From CAWJFJ01 sp963800065 (GTDB lineage: Bacteria > Actinomycetota > Acidimicrobiia > Acidimicrobiales > UBA8190): 64,000 nt of DNA. Made by a program: the position numbers and the translations under genes. The notes under the pieces are model-generated. The model searched no databases, was not told where the DNA came from, and saw only the letters and a list, made by a program, of their open reading frames with translations. The stretch covers positions 248,001-312,000 of the forward strand of contig CAWCZO010000010.1 of the NCBI GenBank assembly GCA_963800065.1, given 5' to 3'. Each line of letters opens with the position of its first letter. Within the stretch, counting starts at the first letter, position 1. Below, one piece after another: positions 24,472-31,839 of the stretch.

Positions 24472-26289
24472 TCACTTGGCGTTCGCGGGCAGACAGTACG
24501 ACACCTGGAGTGAGACGGCTGGCGAAGGGCCTGTGGGATGTACAGGGAGGCAGTGTTGCTGGATGAACAATGCTCGCACGTCGTCCGAATGAGAGGCGGT
24601 GAGGACGAGATGGAACGCCCCATGCGCGATCTCCGAGCGCAGAGTGGCAAGCGTTGGTTCGGGTGTCGATCCGTCATAGCCCCCGATGGGCAGAACCTCC
24701 TGGCCGGTGGCGAAGATGAACGGTGCGGCAATCACCGATGTCTGAGTGGCGAGAAGATCGGGAGCGCCGTCTCGCACTCTCTCGATTGCGGGCAGGGTGG
24801 CTATGGGCTGAAGCGGCGCACCGAAGAAGGACTTGTTGAAGACGGTGACAGCCATCGGCTGAAAAGGTGTGTCGAATGCACCCAGATCGTTGATCACCAC
24901 CGATGCCGAGGCGACCGCCGGGACGGCCACCATGGCGACAACAGCAGTGAGAGCTCCGGCGATAACGGGCGCTTTTCGACCTGTCTTGCCCTGAGCAGCG
25001 ACGGTTCCGGCGGCGAGGAGGGCAAGCGTGAGGGTCACCCACGTGAGCCAGCCGGACAGTCCGGTTCCGGCAGAGGGCAGAAGCCACACCGCATACGCGA
25101 CGCTTCCGACGACGATGCCGACAACCGCCACGCGGACGAGGAGCATGGTGCGTTTGGCCCACGCCTGGCTCGCTGCTATACCAAGGAGGGCGGCGATGGG
25201 TGGTGACAGGGCGCCGAGGTAGTACCAGTTGATGGCGCTGACAGAGAAAACGGTCGCGAACACGACAAGCCAGCACCCCCACATCACCACCGACGCCCGC
25301 AGCAGATCGCTCCTCGGGTGACGCCGCCGAGACCACAAGAGCACCGGTAGAACGATCACCGAGGCGGGAAGCAACCAGCCGGTGTCGCGTCCCGGCGCCC
25401 CCTCGACCAGGCGGGAGGCCGAGGCCGGCGGCGTAGCCTCGGCTAGGAACGAAATCCCTAGCGTCCGGCCCATCACCTGATTGGGACTGGCGTGGCCCAC
25501 CCGACCGAAACCGTTGTAGTCGAACGCCTGACTTACCAGCGAGTCGTTGGTCGTCCCGTCGATATAGGGCCGGCTCTCATGGGGAACCATCGACACGACA
25601 GCGATCCAGCTGAGCGACACCGCGACCGCGATGCCCACCATTGCCGCTGTCCAGGTGATCCGCACGGACGTTCTCGTGCCGGCAGCGATCAGGTGCGTGA
25701 TGCCGAGGACGGGCAGTAGCAGCCAGGCCTCGAGCATCTTCGCCTGGAAGGCAAGTCCCACCCACACACCTGCCATCACCACACTCGCGAGCCTGTTGGT
25801 GCGAACAGCTGAGACCAGCGCGTCGGCGGCCAGAACAAGAAGAAGCACGAGGAGCGAGTCGGCGACATTGCCCCGATTCAATGTCACGGTGGCCGGCGAG
25901 ATGGCCAGGACGCCAGCTGCAATGATGCCGGCGACGGGCCCCGCGCACCGACGCACAGCCCGGAACAGGACGAGGACCGTCAGGACGCCTTCCACGACCT
26001 GGGGCAGGGCGATCGACCAGGTGTGGGCGCCGAAGAGTCGTAGCGACAATGCCTGGATCCAGAAGGCTCCGGGTAGCTTGTCGATAGAGATCGTGGCGGC
26101 TGGATCGAATGCTGCGAAAATGAAGTTGTGCCAACTCATCGACATGCTTCGATCAGCGGCCGCGTAGAAGATCTCCGTGCTCGACCCGAGGCGCCATCCG
26201 TACAGCACCGCCGACACGACGGCGATGGCCAAAAGACTCGGTCGTGCCCACCGCGGTTGGTCCGACGGTGAGGTCCACGGGGCCTTCAC
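24472..26289 (-). CDS. GT39/ArnT-type polytopic glycosyltransferase
   Basis: 605 residues from GTG 26289, overlapping the stop of the upstream MarR gene by 4 nt. About 11-13 hydrophobic segments. The first extracytoplasmic loop holds AAADRSMSMSWHNF and ISIDKLPGAFWIQ with the acidic residues typical of the YkcB-type GT39/PMT group. LNRGNVADSLLVLLLVLA follows, and a soluble C-terminal domain of about 140 residues (GSTPEPTLATLR, DVRALFIQQHC). Such enzymes move a sugar from a polyprenyl-phosphate donor to an envelope target. GC is visibly lower than in neighbouring genes and codon use is more relaxed, suggesting acquisition. Co-transcribed with and probably controlled by the MarR protein. Confidence 0.82.
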   Translation of the reverse strand: MKAPWTSPSDQPRWARPSLLAIAVVSAVLYGWRLGSSTEIFYAAADRSMSMSWHNFIFAAFDPAATISIDKLPGAFWIQALSLRLFGAHTWSIALPQVVEGVLTVLVLFRAVRRCAGPVAGIIAAGVLAISPATVTLNRGNVADSLLVLLLVLAADALVSAVRTNRLASVVMAGVWVGLAFQAKMLEAWLLLPVLGITHLIAAGTRTSVRITWTAAMVGIAVAVSLSWIAVVSMVPHESRPYIDGTTNDSLVSQAFDYNGFGRVGHASPNQVMGRTLGISFLAEATPPASASRLVEGAPGRDTGWLLPASVIVLPVLLWSRRRHPRSDLLRASVVMWGCWLVVFATVFSVSAINWYYLGALSPPIAALLGIAASQAWAKRTMLLVRVAVVGIVVGSVAYAVWLLPSAGTGLSGWLTWVTLTLALLAAGTVAAQGKTGRKAPVIAGALTAVVAMVAVPAVASASVVINDLGAFDTPFQPMAVTVFNKSFFGAPLQPIATLPAIERVRDGAPDLLATQTSVIAAPFIFATGQEVLPIGGYDGSTPEPTLATLRSEIAHGAFHLVLTASHSDDVRALFIQQHCLPVHPTGPSPAVSLQVSYCLPANAK

Positions 26290-26744
26290 GAGTTCCCGTC
26301 CGATGCGCCGATCTCCATGACGGCCGCAAGCGTCCGCCGCATCACCTCCACATTCTTGGCACCGGCGCGGGCCACTAGCTCCGCGTCGACCCGCTCGATG
26401 GCCTGCCGAACTATCTTCGCGACCTCCGCGCCTCGGGAAGTGAGAGAGATGGTGAGCCTCCGGCGGTCCGCCGTATCCACCTTACGATCGAGGTAACCGC
26501 GCGAGACCAGGGCGTCGACGAGTTGCCCGGCTGCCTGCTTCGAAAGACCCAGCTGGACGATGATCTGGCTGAGCGGGAGACCAGCATGGGCGATCGCACC
26601 GACGACATAGGGACCGTTCTTCGGGAGGTCATCGAATCCGGCATCGCTCGCCGCCCGCCTCACCGCCTCGCCGTAGGTTCGGCGCGCTCCGCGCAGAAGG
26701 GCCGGCAGTGGCACGCCCTCGTCCCGCTGTTCTCCCCGAGCCAT
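26286..26744 (-). CDS. MarR-family transcriptional regulator
   Basis: 152 residues from ATG 26744. Winged-helix pattern: LPLSQIIVQLGLSKQAAGQLVDALVSRGYL recognition helix, then DRKVDTADRRRLTISLTSRG for the wing. First gene of a two-gene operon with the GT39 enzyme (GTGA overlap). A perfect 14-bp palindrome (26776-26789) sits 31-45 bp upstream of the start, as expected for autorepression. The AT-rich promoter region and lower GC match the glycosyltransferase, supporting joint acquisition. Confidence 0.86.
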   Translation of the reverse strand: MARGEQRDEGVPLPALLRGARRTYGEAVRRAASDAGFDDLPKNGPYVVGAIAHAGLPLSQIIVQLGLSKQAAGQLVDALVSRGYLDRKVDTADRRRLTISLTSRGAEVAKIVRQAIERVDAELVARAGAKNVEVMRRTLAAVMEIGASDGNS

Positions 26745-26775
26745 ACCGCCAATTTAGTCAAGTTTTCAGACAGTC

Positions 26776-26789
26776 TTAGTACGTACTAA
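26776..26789 (-). promoter_or_regulatory. Perfect palindrome TTAGTAC-GTACTAA (MarR operator candidate)
   Basis: 14-bp perfect palindrome in an AT-rich stretch directly upstream of the marR-type gene, similar in size and style to known MarR-family operators. Binding by the adjacent regulator is inferred. Confidence 0.6.
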
Positions 26790-26901
26790 CTCACGCCCAA
26801 CTCAAGGCCATGGATCTGGTTCTCGGCACCCCCAGACCCACCTCATCTGCGCAGCGATGCTCTCCGTTCGTCGAATCGACGAGTACCTCTGATATCCCTG
26901 A

Positions 26902-27162
26902 TCAGATATTGGGCCCGTCCACCACCACTGTGTACCCACCGCGCGCCAGTTCTCCGGCGGCGGCGAACGCCTTCAGGATGGTGCGGTTCTGGGCGTCCGC
27001 CTCGGCGAGCCACGGAGGAACGTGGCCGCCGACGATGGTCGTCCAGAACCAGTCGGACTCCACGTGCGCGGCGGTGGCGAAGCGTCCGGCGACGAGACCG
27101 CCCACCGTCGACTTCCCCGAACCGGGGGGCCCGGTCAACACGAGGACGGACGCCGTGGACAC
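26902..27162 (-). pseudogene. Truncated P-loop kinase paralogue
   Basis: About 86 residues from GTG 27162. It matches the first half of the intact kinase at 23712-24263 almost residue for residue: LVLTGPPGSGKSTVGGLVAGRF, ESDWFWTTIVGGHVPPWLAEADAQN in pieces, GGYTVVVDG. It then stops at GPNI followed by TGA, where the intact copy continues for about 90 residues. The lid and C-terminal substrate domain are gone, so it should be non-functional. The break falls at the right edge of the GT39-MarR segment, suggesting that the segment's arrival or a local duplication destroyed this copy. Confidence 0.75.
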
Positions 27163-27205
27163 GACGACGACGGTAGCGCCCGGGCGGACCGGCTCTGGCG
27201 GAGCT

Positions 27206-27619
27206 TCAGTGCGTAGGCCGCGCCTCACCACCGGGTGTCGGGGTGCGGTCGTCCCGCTCCGTCTGAGGGGTCGGGCGCGCCAAGCCGGCCGTAGCCAGGC
27301 GAAGGGCCATCCGAGGGGCGATGGACCTCACCTCTGCCTCGTGGCCTTGGTCCCGAGCATGAGCCGCAGCGGCAGCCACCACCTCCACCAGGTAAGGCGG
27401 GGGTACGGGCTTGCGAAGACAATCGAAGACGACGGCACCGAACCGTTGCCGTATCTCAGGCTCCTGGAAGTCACCGAACCCAGAGAAGACGACAACGGTT
27501 GATGACTCTTCCAGCGCATCCAGGACGACAAAGCCCTCCCGGCGCAAGATTGCCGCCGTTGATTCTCGTACGTCATCCTCGTCATCGACAACGAGAACTG
27601 TGGAGGTGTTCGCACCCAT
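27206..27619 (-). CDS. Degenerate response-regulator receiver protein
   Basis: 137 residues from ATG 27619. It opens with a clear receiver strand and acidic pocket (VLVVDDEDD, D12-D13) and first helix, and retains the switch Ser (VVVFSGF, S46) and Lys-Pro (LRKPV, K70). About 40 residues that normally hold helix 2, strand 3 with the phospho-acceptor Asp, and helix 3 are missing between VVLDALEE and STVVVFSG. The remaining C-terminal 60 residues are low complexity without a DNA-binding domain. It cannot be phosphorylated conventionally. Either a decayed regulator or a remnant; no histidine kinase is nearby. Confidence 0.6.
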   Translation of the reverse strand: MGANTSTVLVVDDEDDVRESTAAILRREGFVVLDALEESSTVVVFSGFGDFQEPEIRQRFGAVVFDCLRKPVPPPYLVEVVAAAAAHARDQGHEAEVRSIAPRMALRLATAGLARPTPQTERDDRTPTPGGEARPTH

Positions 27620-27822
27620 GGCAGGACTCCTTCACCATCGAGGACGGCGGCCAAATAGCTCATGCGGAACCCCCTGCCTGGGTATCGGCACCTGCACCAG
27701 GAATTCTGAGGGCAACGGGAGGCCAACTAGTGACGAGCTCCAGTCACCGTTCAGGACACAATCAGAGAAGACGACGACACCGCCGACCACGCGTCGGGGT
27801 CGTGTGGGATGCGGACCGGCCG

Positions 27823-29064
27823 TCAGTCCTCGACGAGTCCCCGCCCCAACCAATCCTTCGAATGACGGACGCCGGGGACGGCGAAGAAGTAGCCGCCGCC
27901 GAAGGGCTTGACGTAGTCGGCCAGCGGCTCGTCGACCAGCCGTTGCTGGGTCGCCTCGAATTGACGGATCACGTCCTGCTGGAAGCAGTTGAAGACGAGA
28001 CCCATGTTCAAGGTGTCGTCCTCGTCGAGGCCGAGGTCGTAGTTGTAGCCCCGCCGCAGGATCCGGCTGGATGCGGTCCGCGCCGTGCGGGGGTTGGCCA
28101 AACGCATGTGGGCGGTGAGAGGGATCACGTCGCCGTGGGGATCTTTCCTGTAGTCGGGGAGGTCGGTGTACCTCGTCAGGCCGAGCGGTGCTCCGCTGGC
28201 TTTGTCACGGCCGATGATCCTCTGTTGCCCGCGCAGGGACACGCCGTCGAACAACTCCGTGAACATCCGGATGAGACGGACCACGTGGTAGCTGCCGCCG
28301 ACCGCCCACGCCGGTTCACCGCGGCCCTCCACCACCCACAGCAACTGGTCGGCGACGGCCTGGTCGTGGACGGCCGGGTTGGCGATCCCGTCCATGAAGC
28401 CGAGATGGTTGCGCGGGACACCGGACGGACGCGGTGGCGACAGGAAGCCGTCCATCCGCCACCGCACCTGCATCGCCCCCCGTGTGTGACGGGTGACGTC
28501 CCGCAGGGCGTGGAGGACGGTGTCAGTGCTCCCGGCGCAGAGCTGGAGCATCAGGTCGCCGCCCAACCACTGCGGCAGCAGGCCGTCGTTCGGGAAGGCC
28601 GTCATGGCCGTCAGGCGGATGGGTCGGCGCGATGCCAGACCGAAGCGGTCGTCGAAGAGTGTGGACGAGACGCCGAGCGTGACCGTCAAGGCGTCGGGAG
28701 GGACGTCGGGACCGAGGGTGCCGCTGTCCGGCGGTGGCGAGCTGGCCGGTGATCGCCCCGGGACCCCGCCGGCGGTGAGGAAGCGGGCCCGGCCGGTAAT
28801 GGTTCGCAGCAGATCGGCCAGGGTGGGGCGATCCTCGGCCAGGACGTCGAGCGCCACGAAGGCGGCCGCCGGCGGGGCCGGGGTGAGGATTCCCGCCTGA
28901 TGGGGTCCTTCGAAGGGGACCGGGCCCAGTCGGGCGTCGCCGGCCGCACCGGCCGGGGGTGGCGGGGTGGCAGCATCGGCCTCGCCGGCACCCGACAGCG
29001 CGGCCAGCGCCCCGACGGCACCGACACCGGACCGGAAGAGGAATCGACGGCGGTCGATCGTCAC
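27823..29064 (-). CDS. Tat-exported Dyp-type peroxidase
   Basis: 413 residues from GTG 29064. Twin-arginine signal RRRFLFRSGVGAVGALAALSG with Ala-rich cleavage region at about residue 32. DyP family signatures: GFMDGIANP (the G-x-x-D-G catalytic Asp region) near residue 225, IGRDKASGAPLG, HMRLANPR with the likely heme-ligand His, and RRGYNYDLGLDEDDTLNMGLVFNCFQQD typical of EfeB/class A (P-type) enzymes. A heme peroxidase exported folded; in EfeUOB systems EfeB helps iron uptake, but no EfeU or EfeO is present here. Divergent from the Tat phosphoesterase gene at 29269. Confidence 0.88.
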   Translation of the reverse strand: MTIDRRRFLFRSGVGAVGALAALSGAGEADAATPPPPAGAAGDARLGPVPFEGPHQAGILTPAPPAAAFVALDVLAEDRPTLADLLRTITGRARFLTAGGVPGRSPASSPPPDSGTLGPDVPPDALTVTLGVSSTLFDDRFGLASRRPIRLTAMTAFPNDGLLPQWLGGDLMLQLCAGSTDTVLHALRDVTRHTRGAMQVRWRMDGFLSPPRPSGVPRNHLGFMDGIANPAVHDQAVADQLLWVVEGRGEPAWAVGGSYHVVRLIRMFTELFDGVSLRGQQRIIGRDKASGAPLGLTRYTDLPDYRKDPHGDVIPLTAHMRLANPRTARTASSRILRRGYNYDLGLDEDDTLNMGLVFNCFQQDVIRQFEATQQRLVDEPLADYVKPFGGGYFFAVPGVRHSKDWLGRGLVED

Positions 29065-29268
29065 GACGTCGCTCGCACCACCCGAAAACCGTATACCGAG
29101 CAGGCCCGCTATCTCGGCCGGGTGTGGACATCGCCCGGCCCGTCGTCGCCGTGCCCTGAACGCGCCCGAAACCGTGGGCTACGGTCGGCCCCGCCGCCGG
29201 CGCGGCCCCGAGCAGCACGGTTTCCCCGCCGGACGGTGGCCATCGACGGCGACAGCGGGGGAGCGGGA

Positions 29269-30675
29269 ATGGGCCACGAGAGAGACACGGCGGGCACCGC
29301 ATCCCCGGCACCGGCCGTCAGCCGGCGGACCGTGCTGGCCGCGGCGGCCGCCGGCGCCACAGGACTGGTCCTCGGCCGCCCGGCGCCCCGCTCCCCCGGA
29401 CTCGGTTCCCGACGACCGGTGGCGGCGCGGCTGACGGCCGCCCCCATCCGTCAGCCGGGGTCGCTCCCCGACCCGTCGTCGGCACCGGGCACCGAACACC
29501 TGCCCGAGATCAAGAACATCGTCGTCGTGATGATGGAGAACCACTCGTTTGACAACATGCTCGGAATGACGGGCCGGGGGGACGGATTCACCCTGGGGCA
29601 CGACGGGCTACCCACCGCCGCCTGCCCGAACGGTCAGGGCGGGCTCGTCCATGCCTTCCACATGCCGAGCGATTGCCAGACGAACGGGGTGGGCAACGAC
29701 TGGCAGACCGGCCACCGCTCCTATGACGGCGGGACGAACCAGGGATTCGTGGAGGCGTCGTCGGGGGAGACGATGGGCTACTTCCTCGACAGCGACATGC
29801 CCTTCACCTGGGGACTGGCCCGGACATTCCCGATCGCCGACCGGTGGTTCTGCTCGGTGATGGCGCAGACCAATCCCAATCGTCGCTATCTGTTCGCCGG
29901 AACCTCGCTCGGTCTGATCAACGACGGCCTCCCCTCGGGGCTGCCACCCAACGGGACGATCTTCGACAGCTTCAACAAGCACGGGATCACCTGGAAGGAC
30001 TACTACTCGGACAACCCCTCGCCACTCGTCTACATCAGCCTGGCGGGAAAAGCGTCGATCACCGACAAGTTCGTGAAGATGGCGCAGTTCTTCGAGGACG
30101 CCGCCGCCGGGACGTTGCCACAGTTCTCGATGCTCGAGCCCAACTACACCATCCAATCCGAGGAGAACCCCCAGGACGTCCAGTTCGGCGACCAGTACAT
30201 GTCGGATGTGGTCAACGCCGTCATGGACGGGCCCCAATGGTCGAAGACCCTGATGATCTGGACATACGACGAGTGGGGCGGTTGGTACGACCACGTCCCG
30301 CCACCCGCCGCCGTCACGCCCGATGACATCCCTCCCGACCTCCCGGCGGGATTCATCCCCGGGGGGTTCGACCGCTACGGGTTCCGGGTGCCGGCCGGGG
30401 TGATCTCCCCGTACGCCCGGCGCGACTACGTCTCGCACACCGTCTACGACCACACGTCGATCCTGAAGACGGTGGAGACGAAGTGGAACCTTCCCGCCCT
30501 CACCCGGCGCGACGCCAACGCCAACGACGTCCTGGGCATGCTCGATCTGAAGGGGAAGCCCGCCTTCCTCACCGCCCCCCGCCTCCCGGATCCGGCCAAC
30601 GCCGCCGGGTCGTACACCTGTCTGGCCACCGGCCCCGGACAGATTCCCCCGCCCTCGGCGGTGACTCCGGGATGA
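29269..30675 (+). CDS. Tat-exported phospholipase C/acid phosphatase-like phosphoesterase
   Basis: 468 residues from ATG 29269, preceded by GGGGGAG. Tat motif SRRTVLAAAAAGATGLVL. Phosphoesterase family (PF04185-type): KNIVVVMMENHSFDNMLG metal/nucleophile region near residue 85, NPNRRYLFAGTS, WKDYYSDNP, MIWTYDEWGGWYDHVPPP and YGFRVPAGVISPYARR, VYDHTSILKTVE. These are the metal-binding hallmarks of bacterial phospholipase C/AcpA enzymes. Acts outside the membrane on phosphodiesters or monoesters. The stop overlaps the next lipoprotein gene by 4 nt (ATGA). Confidence 0.88.
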   Translation: MGHERDTAGTASPAPAVSRRTVLAAAAAGATGLVLGRPAPRSPGLGSRRPVAARLTAAPIRQPGSLPDPSSAPGTEHLPEIKNIVVVMMENHSFDNMLGMTGRGDGFTLGHDGLPTAACPNGQGGLVHAFHMPSDCQTNGVGNDWQTGHRSYDGGTNQGFVEASSGETMGYFLDSDMPFTWGLARTFPIADRWFCSVMAQTNPNRRYLFAGTSLGLINDGLPSGLPPNGTIFDSFNKHGITWKDYYSDNPSPLVYISLAGKASITDKFVKMAQFFEDAAAGTLPQFSMLEPNYTIQSEENPQDVQFGDQYMSDVVNAVMDGPQWSKTLMIWTYDEWGGWYDHVPPPAAVTPDDIPPDLPAGFIPGGFDRYGFRVPAGVISPYARRDYVSHTVYDHTSILKTVETKWNLPALTRRDANANDVLGMLDLKGKPAFLTAPRLPDPANAAGSYTCLATGPGQIPPPSAVTPG

Positions 30676-31304
30676 GACGACCCCGGTCACCGTCGGTGTC
30701 GGGTCGGTTCCGCCGTGACGTCGTCGTCCGCGTCATGTCGGTGACGGGGCTGGCCTCTCTCGGCGTCCTCTCCGCCTGCTCGGGCGGTACCCCTTCGGCC
30801 GCGCCCGGGACCACGACCACGACCGGCCGACCTTCTTCCACCACGCCGGCCGTCGCCGCCTGCGCGCCGTCGTCGGTCTCGGCGTCGGTCAGCTTCACCA
30901 AGTTCGGCGGAACCTCGTCGTCCCTGGCCGGTGCCGTTCTGTTCGCCGACAGCACCGGTAGCCCGTGTGCCCTTCACGGCGTTCCCCGCGTCCAGGTGGT
31001 GACCACCAGCGGGCAGACCATCCCGATCTACCAGGCCACCGGTCCGGCTGACGACGTCACGGCCGTCCTGACCCCGGCCCCGCCGGCGGGCACCGGAGCC
31101 CGGGCCGCCGCCAGCATCACCTTCTCGTCGTGGACGTGCGAGACCAGCTCTCTCTCCCTGAACGTCCGGTTCCCCGGTTGGACGACCTCGGTCACAGCCG
31201 CACCGAACGCCACCAGCGGCACCAACTCGACGACTCCGTGCTCGGAGGCCACCGAGACGGGCGAGACCCTCTACGTGGGTCCGGCCACGGCCGTCGCCGG
31301 CTGA
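30672..31304 (+). CDS. DUF4232-type lipoprotein
   Basis: 210 residues from ATG 30672. Lipobox LGVLSAC with C36 as acylated Cys, then a Thr/Ser/Pro linker and a beta-rich domain with CALHGVPRVQVV and paired cysteines characteristic of DUF4232 proteins, common actinomycete cell-surface lipoproteins of unknown function. Translationally coupled to the phosphoesterase, so both may act on the same envelope substrate. Confidence 0.75.
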   Translation: MRRPRSPSVSGRFRRDVVVRVMSVTGLASLGVLSACSGGTPSAAPGTTTTTGRPSSTTPAVAACAPSSVSASVSFTKFGGTSSSLAGAVLFADSTGSPCALHGVPRVQVVTTSGQTIPIYQATGPADDVTAVLTPAPPAGTGARAAASITFSSWTCETSSLSLNVRFPGWTTSVTAAPNATSGTNSTTPCSEATETGETLYVGPATAVAG

Positions 31305-31331
31305 TCCCCGTCCCGGTCGCCGGCCAGGTGC

Positions 31332-31360
31332 TGAGCCTCGCTCATATCGAGCTAGGCTCA
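31332..31360 (+). promoter_or_regulatory. Inverted repeat overlapping the marR start region
   Basis: TGAGCCTCGCT (31332-31342) and AGCTAGGCTCA (31350-31360) are complementary at 10 of 11 positions with a 7-bp spacer. The right arm ends 5 bp before the ATG at 31366, and TAGGCT within it is a plausible -10 for a leaderless mRNA. This would let the MarR protein block its own promoter. Confidence 0.6.
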
Positions 31361-31365
31361 CTAAA

Positions 31366-31830
31366 ATGCAGGAGAAGAGGGGGTCGGACAGAACCGTTCC
31401 CGACACCACCTTCGAGCTGGCCGAGCTGCTCGCCCATTCGGCCCGGAGGCTGTGGCGGGGCTCGACGGCACAGCTCTCCCCCCTGGGACTGACCAACGCC
31501 CAGGCCCGGGTCCTGCGCATCGTGGCGTCGTCGTCGCGGCCGCCGCGGATGGCCGACATCGCCGCCCGCCTCGAGGTCGTACCCCGGTCGGTCACCACCA
31601 TGGTCGACGGCGTGGAGGCGGCCGGACTCATCGTCCGGTCGCCCGACCCCGACGACCGGCGCTCGGTCCTGGTGCACCTCACCGGCCGCGGCCGCGCCCT
31701 TCTCGAACGCCTGGAACGGGCCCGCCGGGCCACCGCCGAAGACGTGTTCGGTGGCCTCACGGCCGAGGAACGGGCCGACCTGGCCCGCCTGCTGGGCGTC
31801 CTGTGTCACCGAGACGGCTGTGGAAGGTAG
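31366..31830 (+). CDS. MarR-family transcriptional regulator
   Basis: 154 residues from ATG 31366. Winged helix: TNAQARVLRIVA, MADIAARLEVVPRSVTTMVDGVEAAGLI recognition segment, RSPDPDDRRSVLVHLTGRG wing. Nine bases separate it from the ABC exporter gene, a classic MarR-drug exporter pair. The inverted repeat at 31332-31360 is its likely operator. The transcript appears leaderless, since no ribosome-binding site precedes the ATG. Confidence 0.9.
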   Translation: MQEKRGSDRTVPDTTFELAELLAHSARRLWRGSTAQLSPLGLTNAQARVLRIVASSSRPPRMADIAARLEVVPRSVTTMVDGVEAAGLIVRSPDPDDRRSVLVHLTGRGRALLERLERARRATAEDVFGGLTAEERADLARLLGVLCHRDGCGR

Positions 31831-31839
31831 GTCCTGAGG

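Noticed and set aside
24472..26744. Insertion sequence or transposase at the low-GC segment
   Set aside because: No transposase frame and no terminal inverted repeats were seen at its edges.
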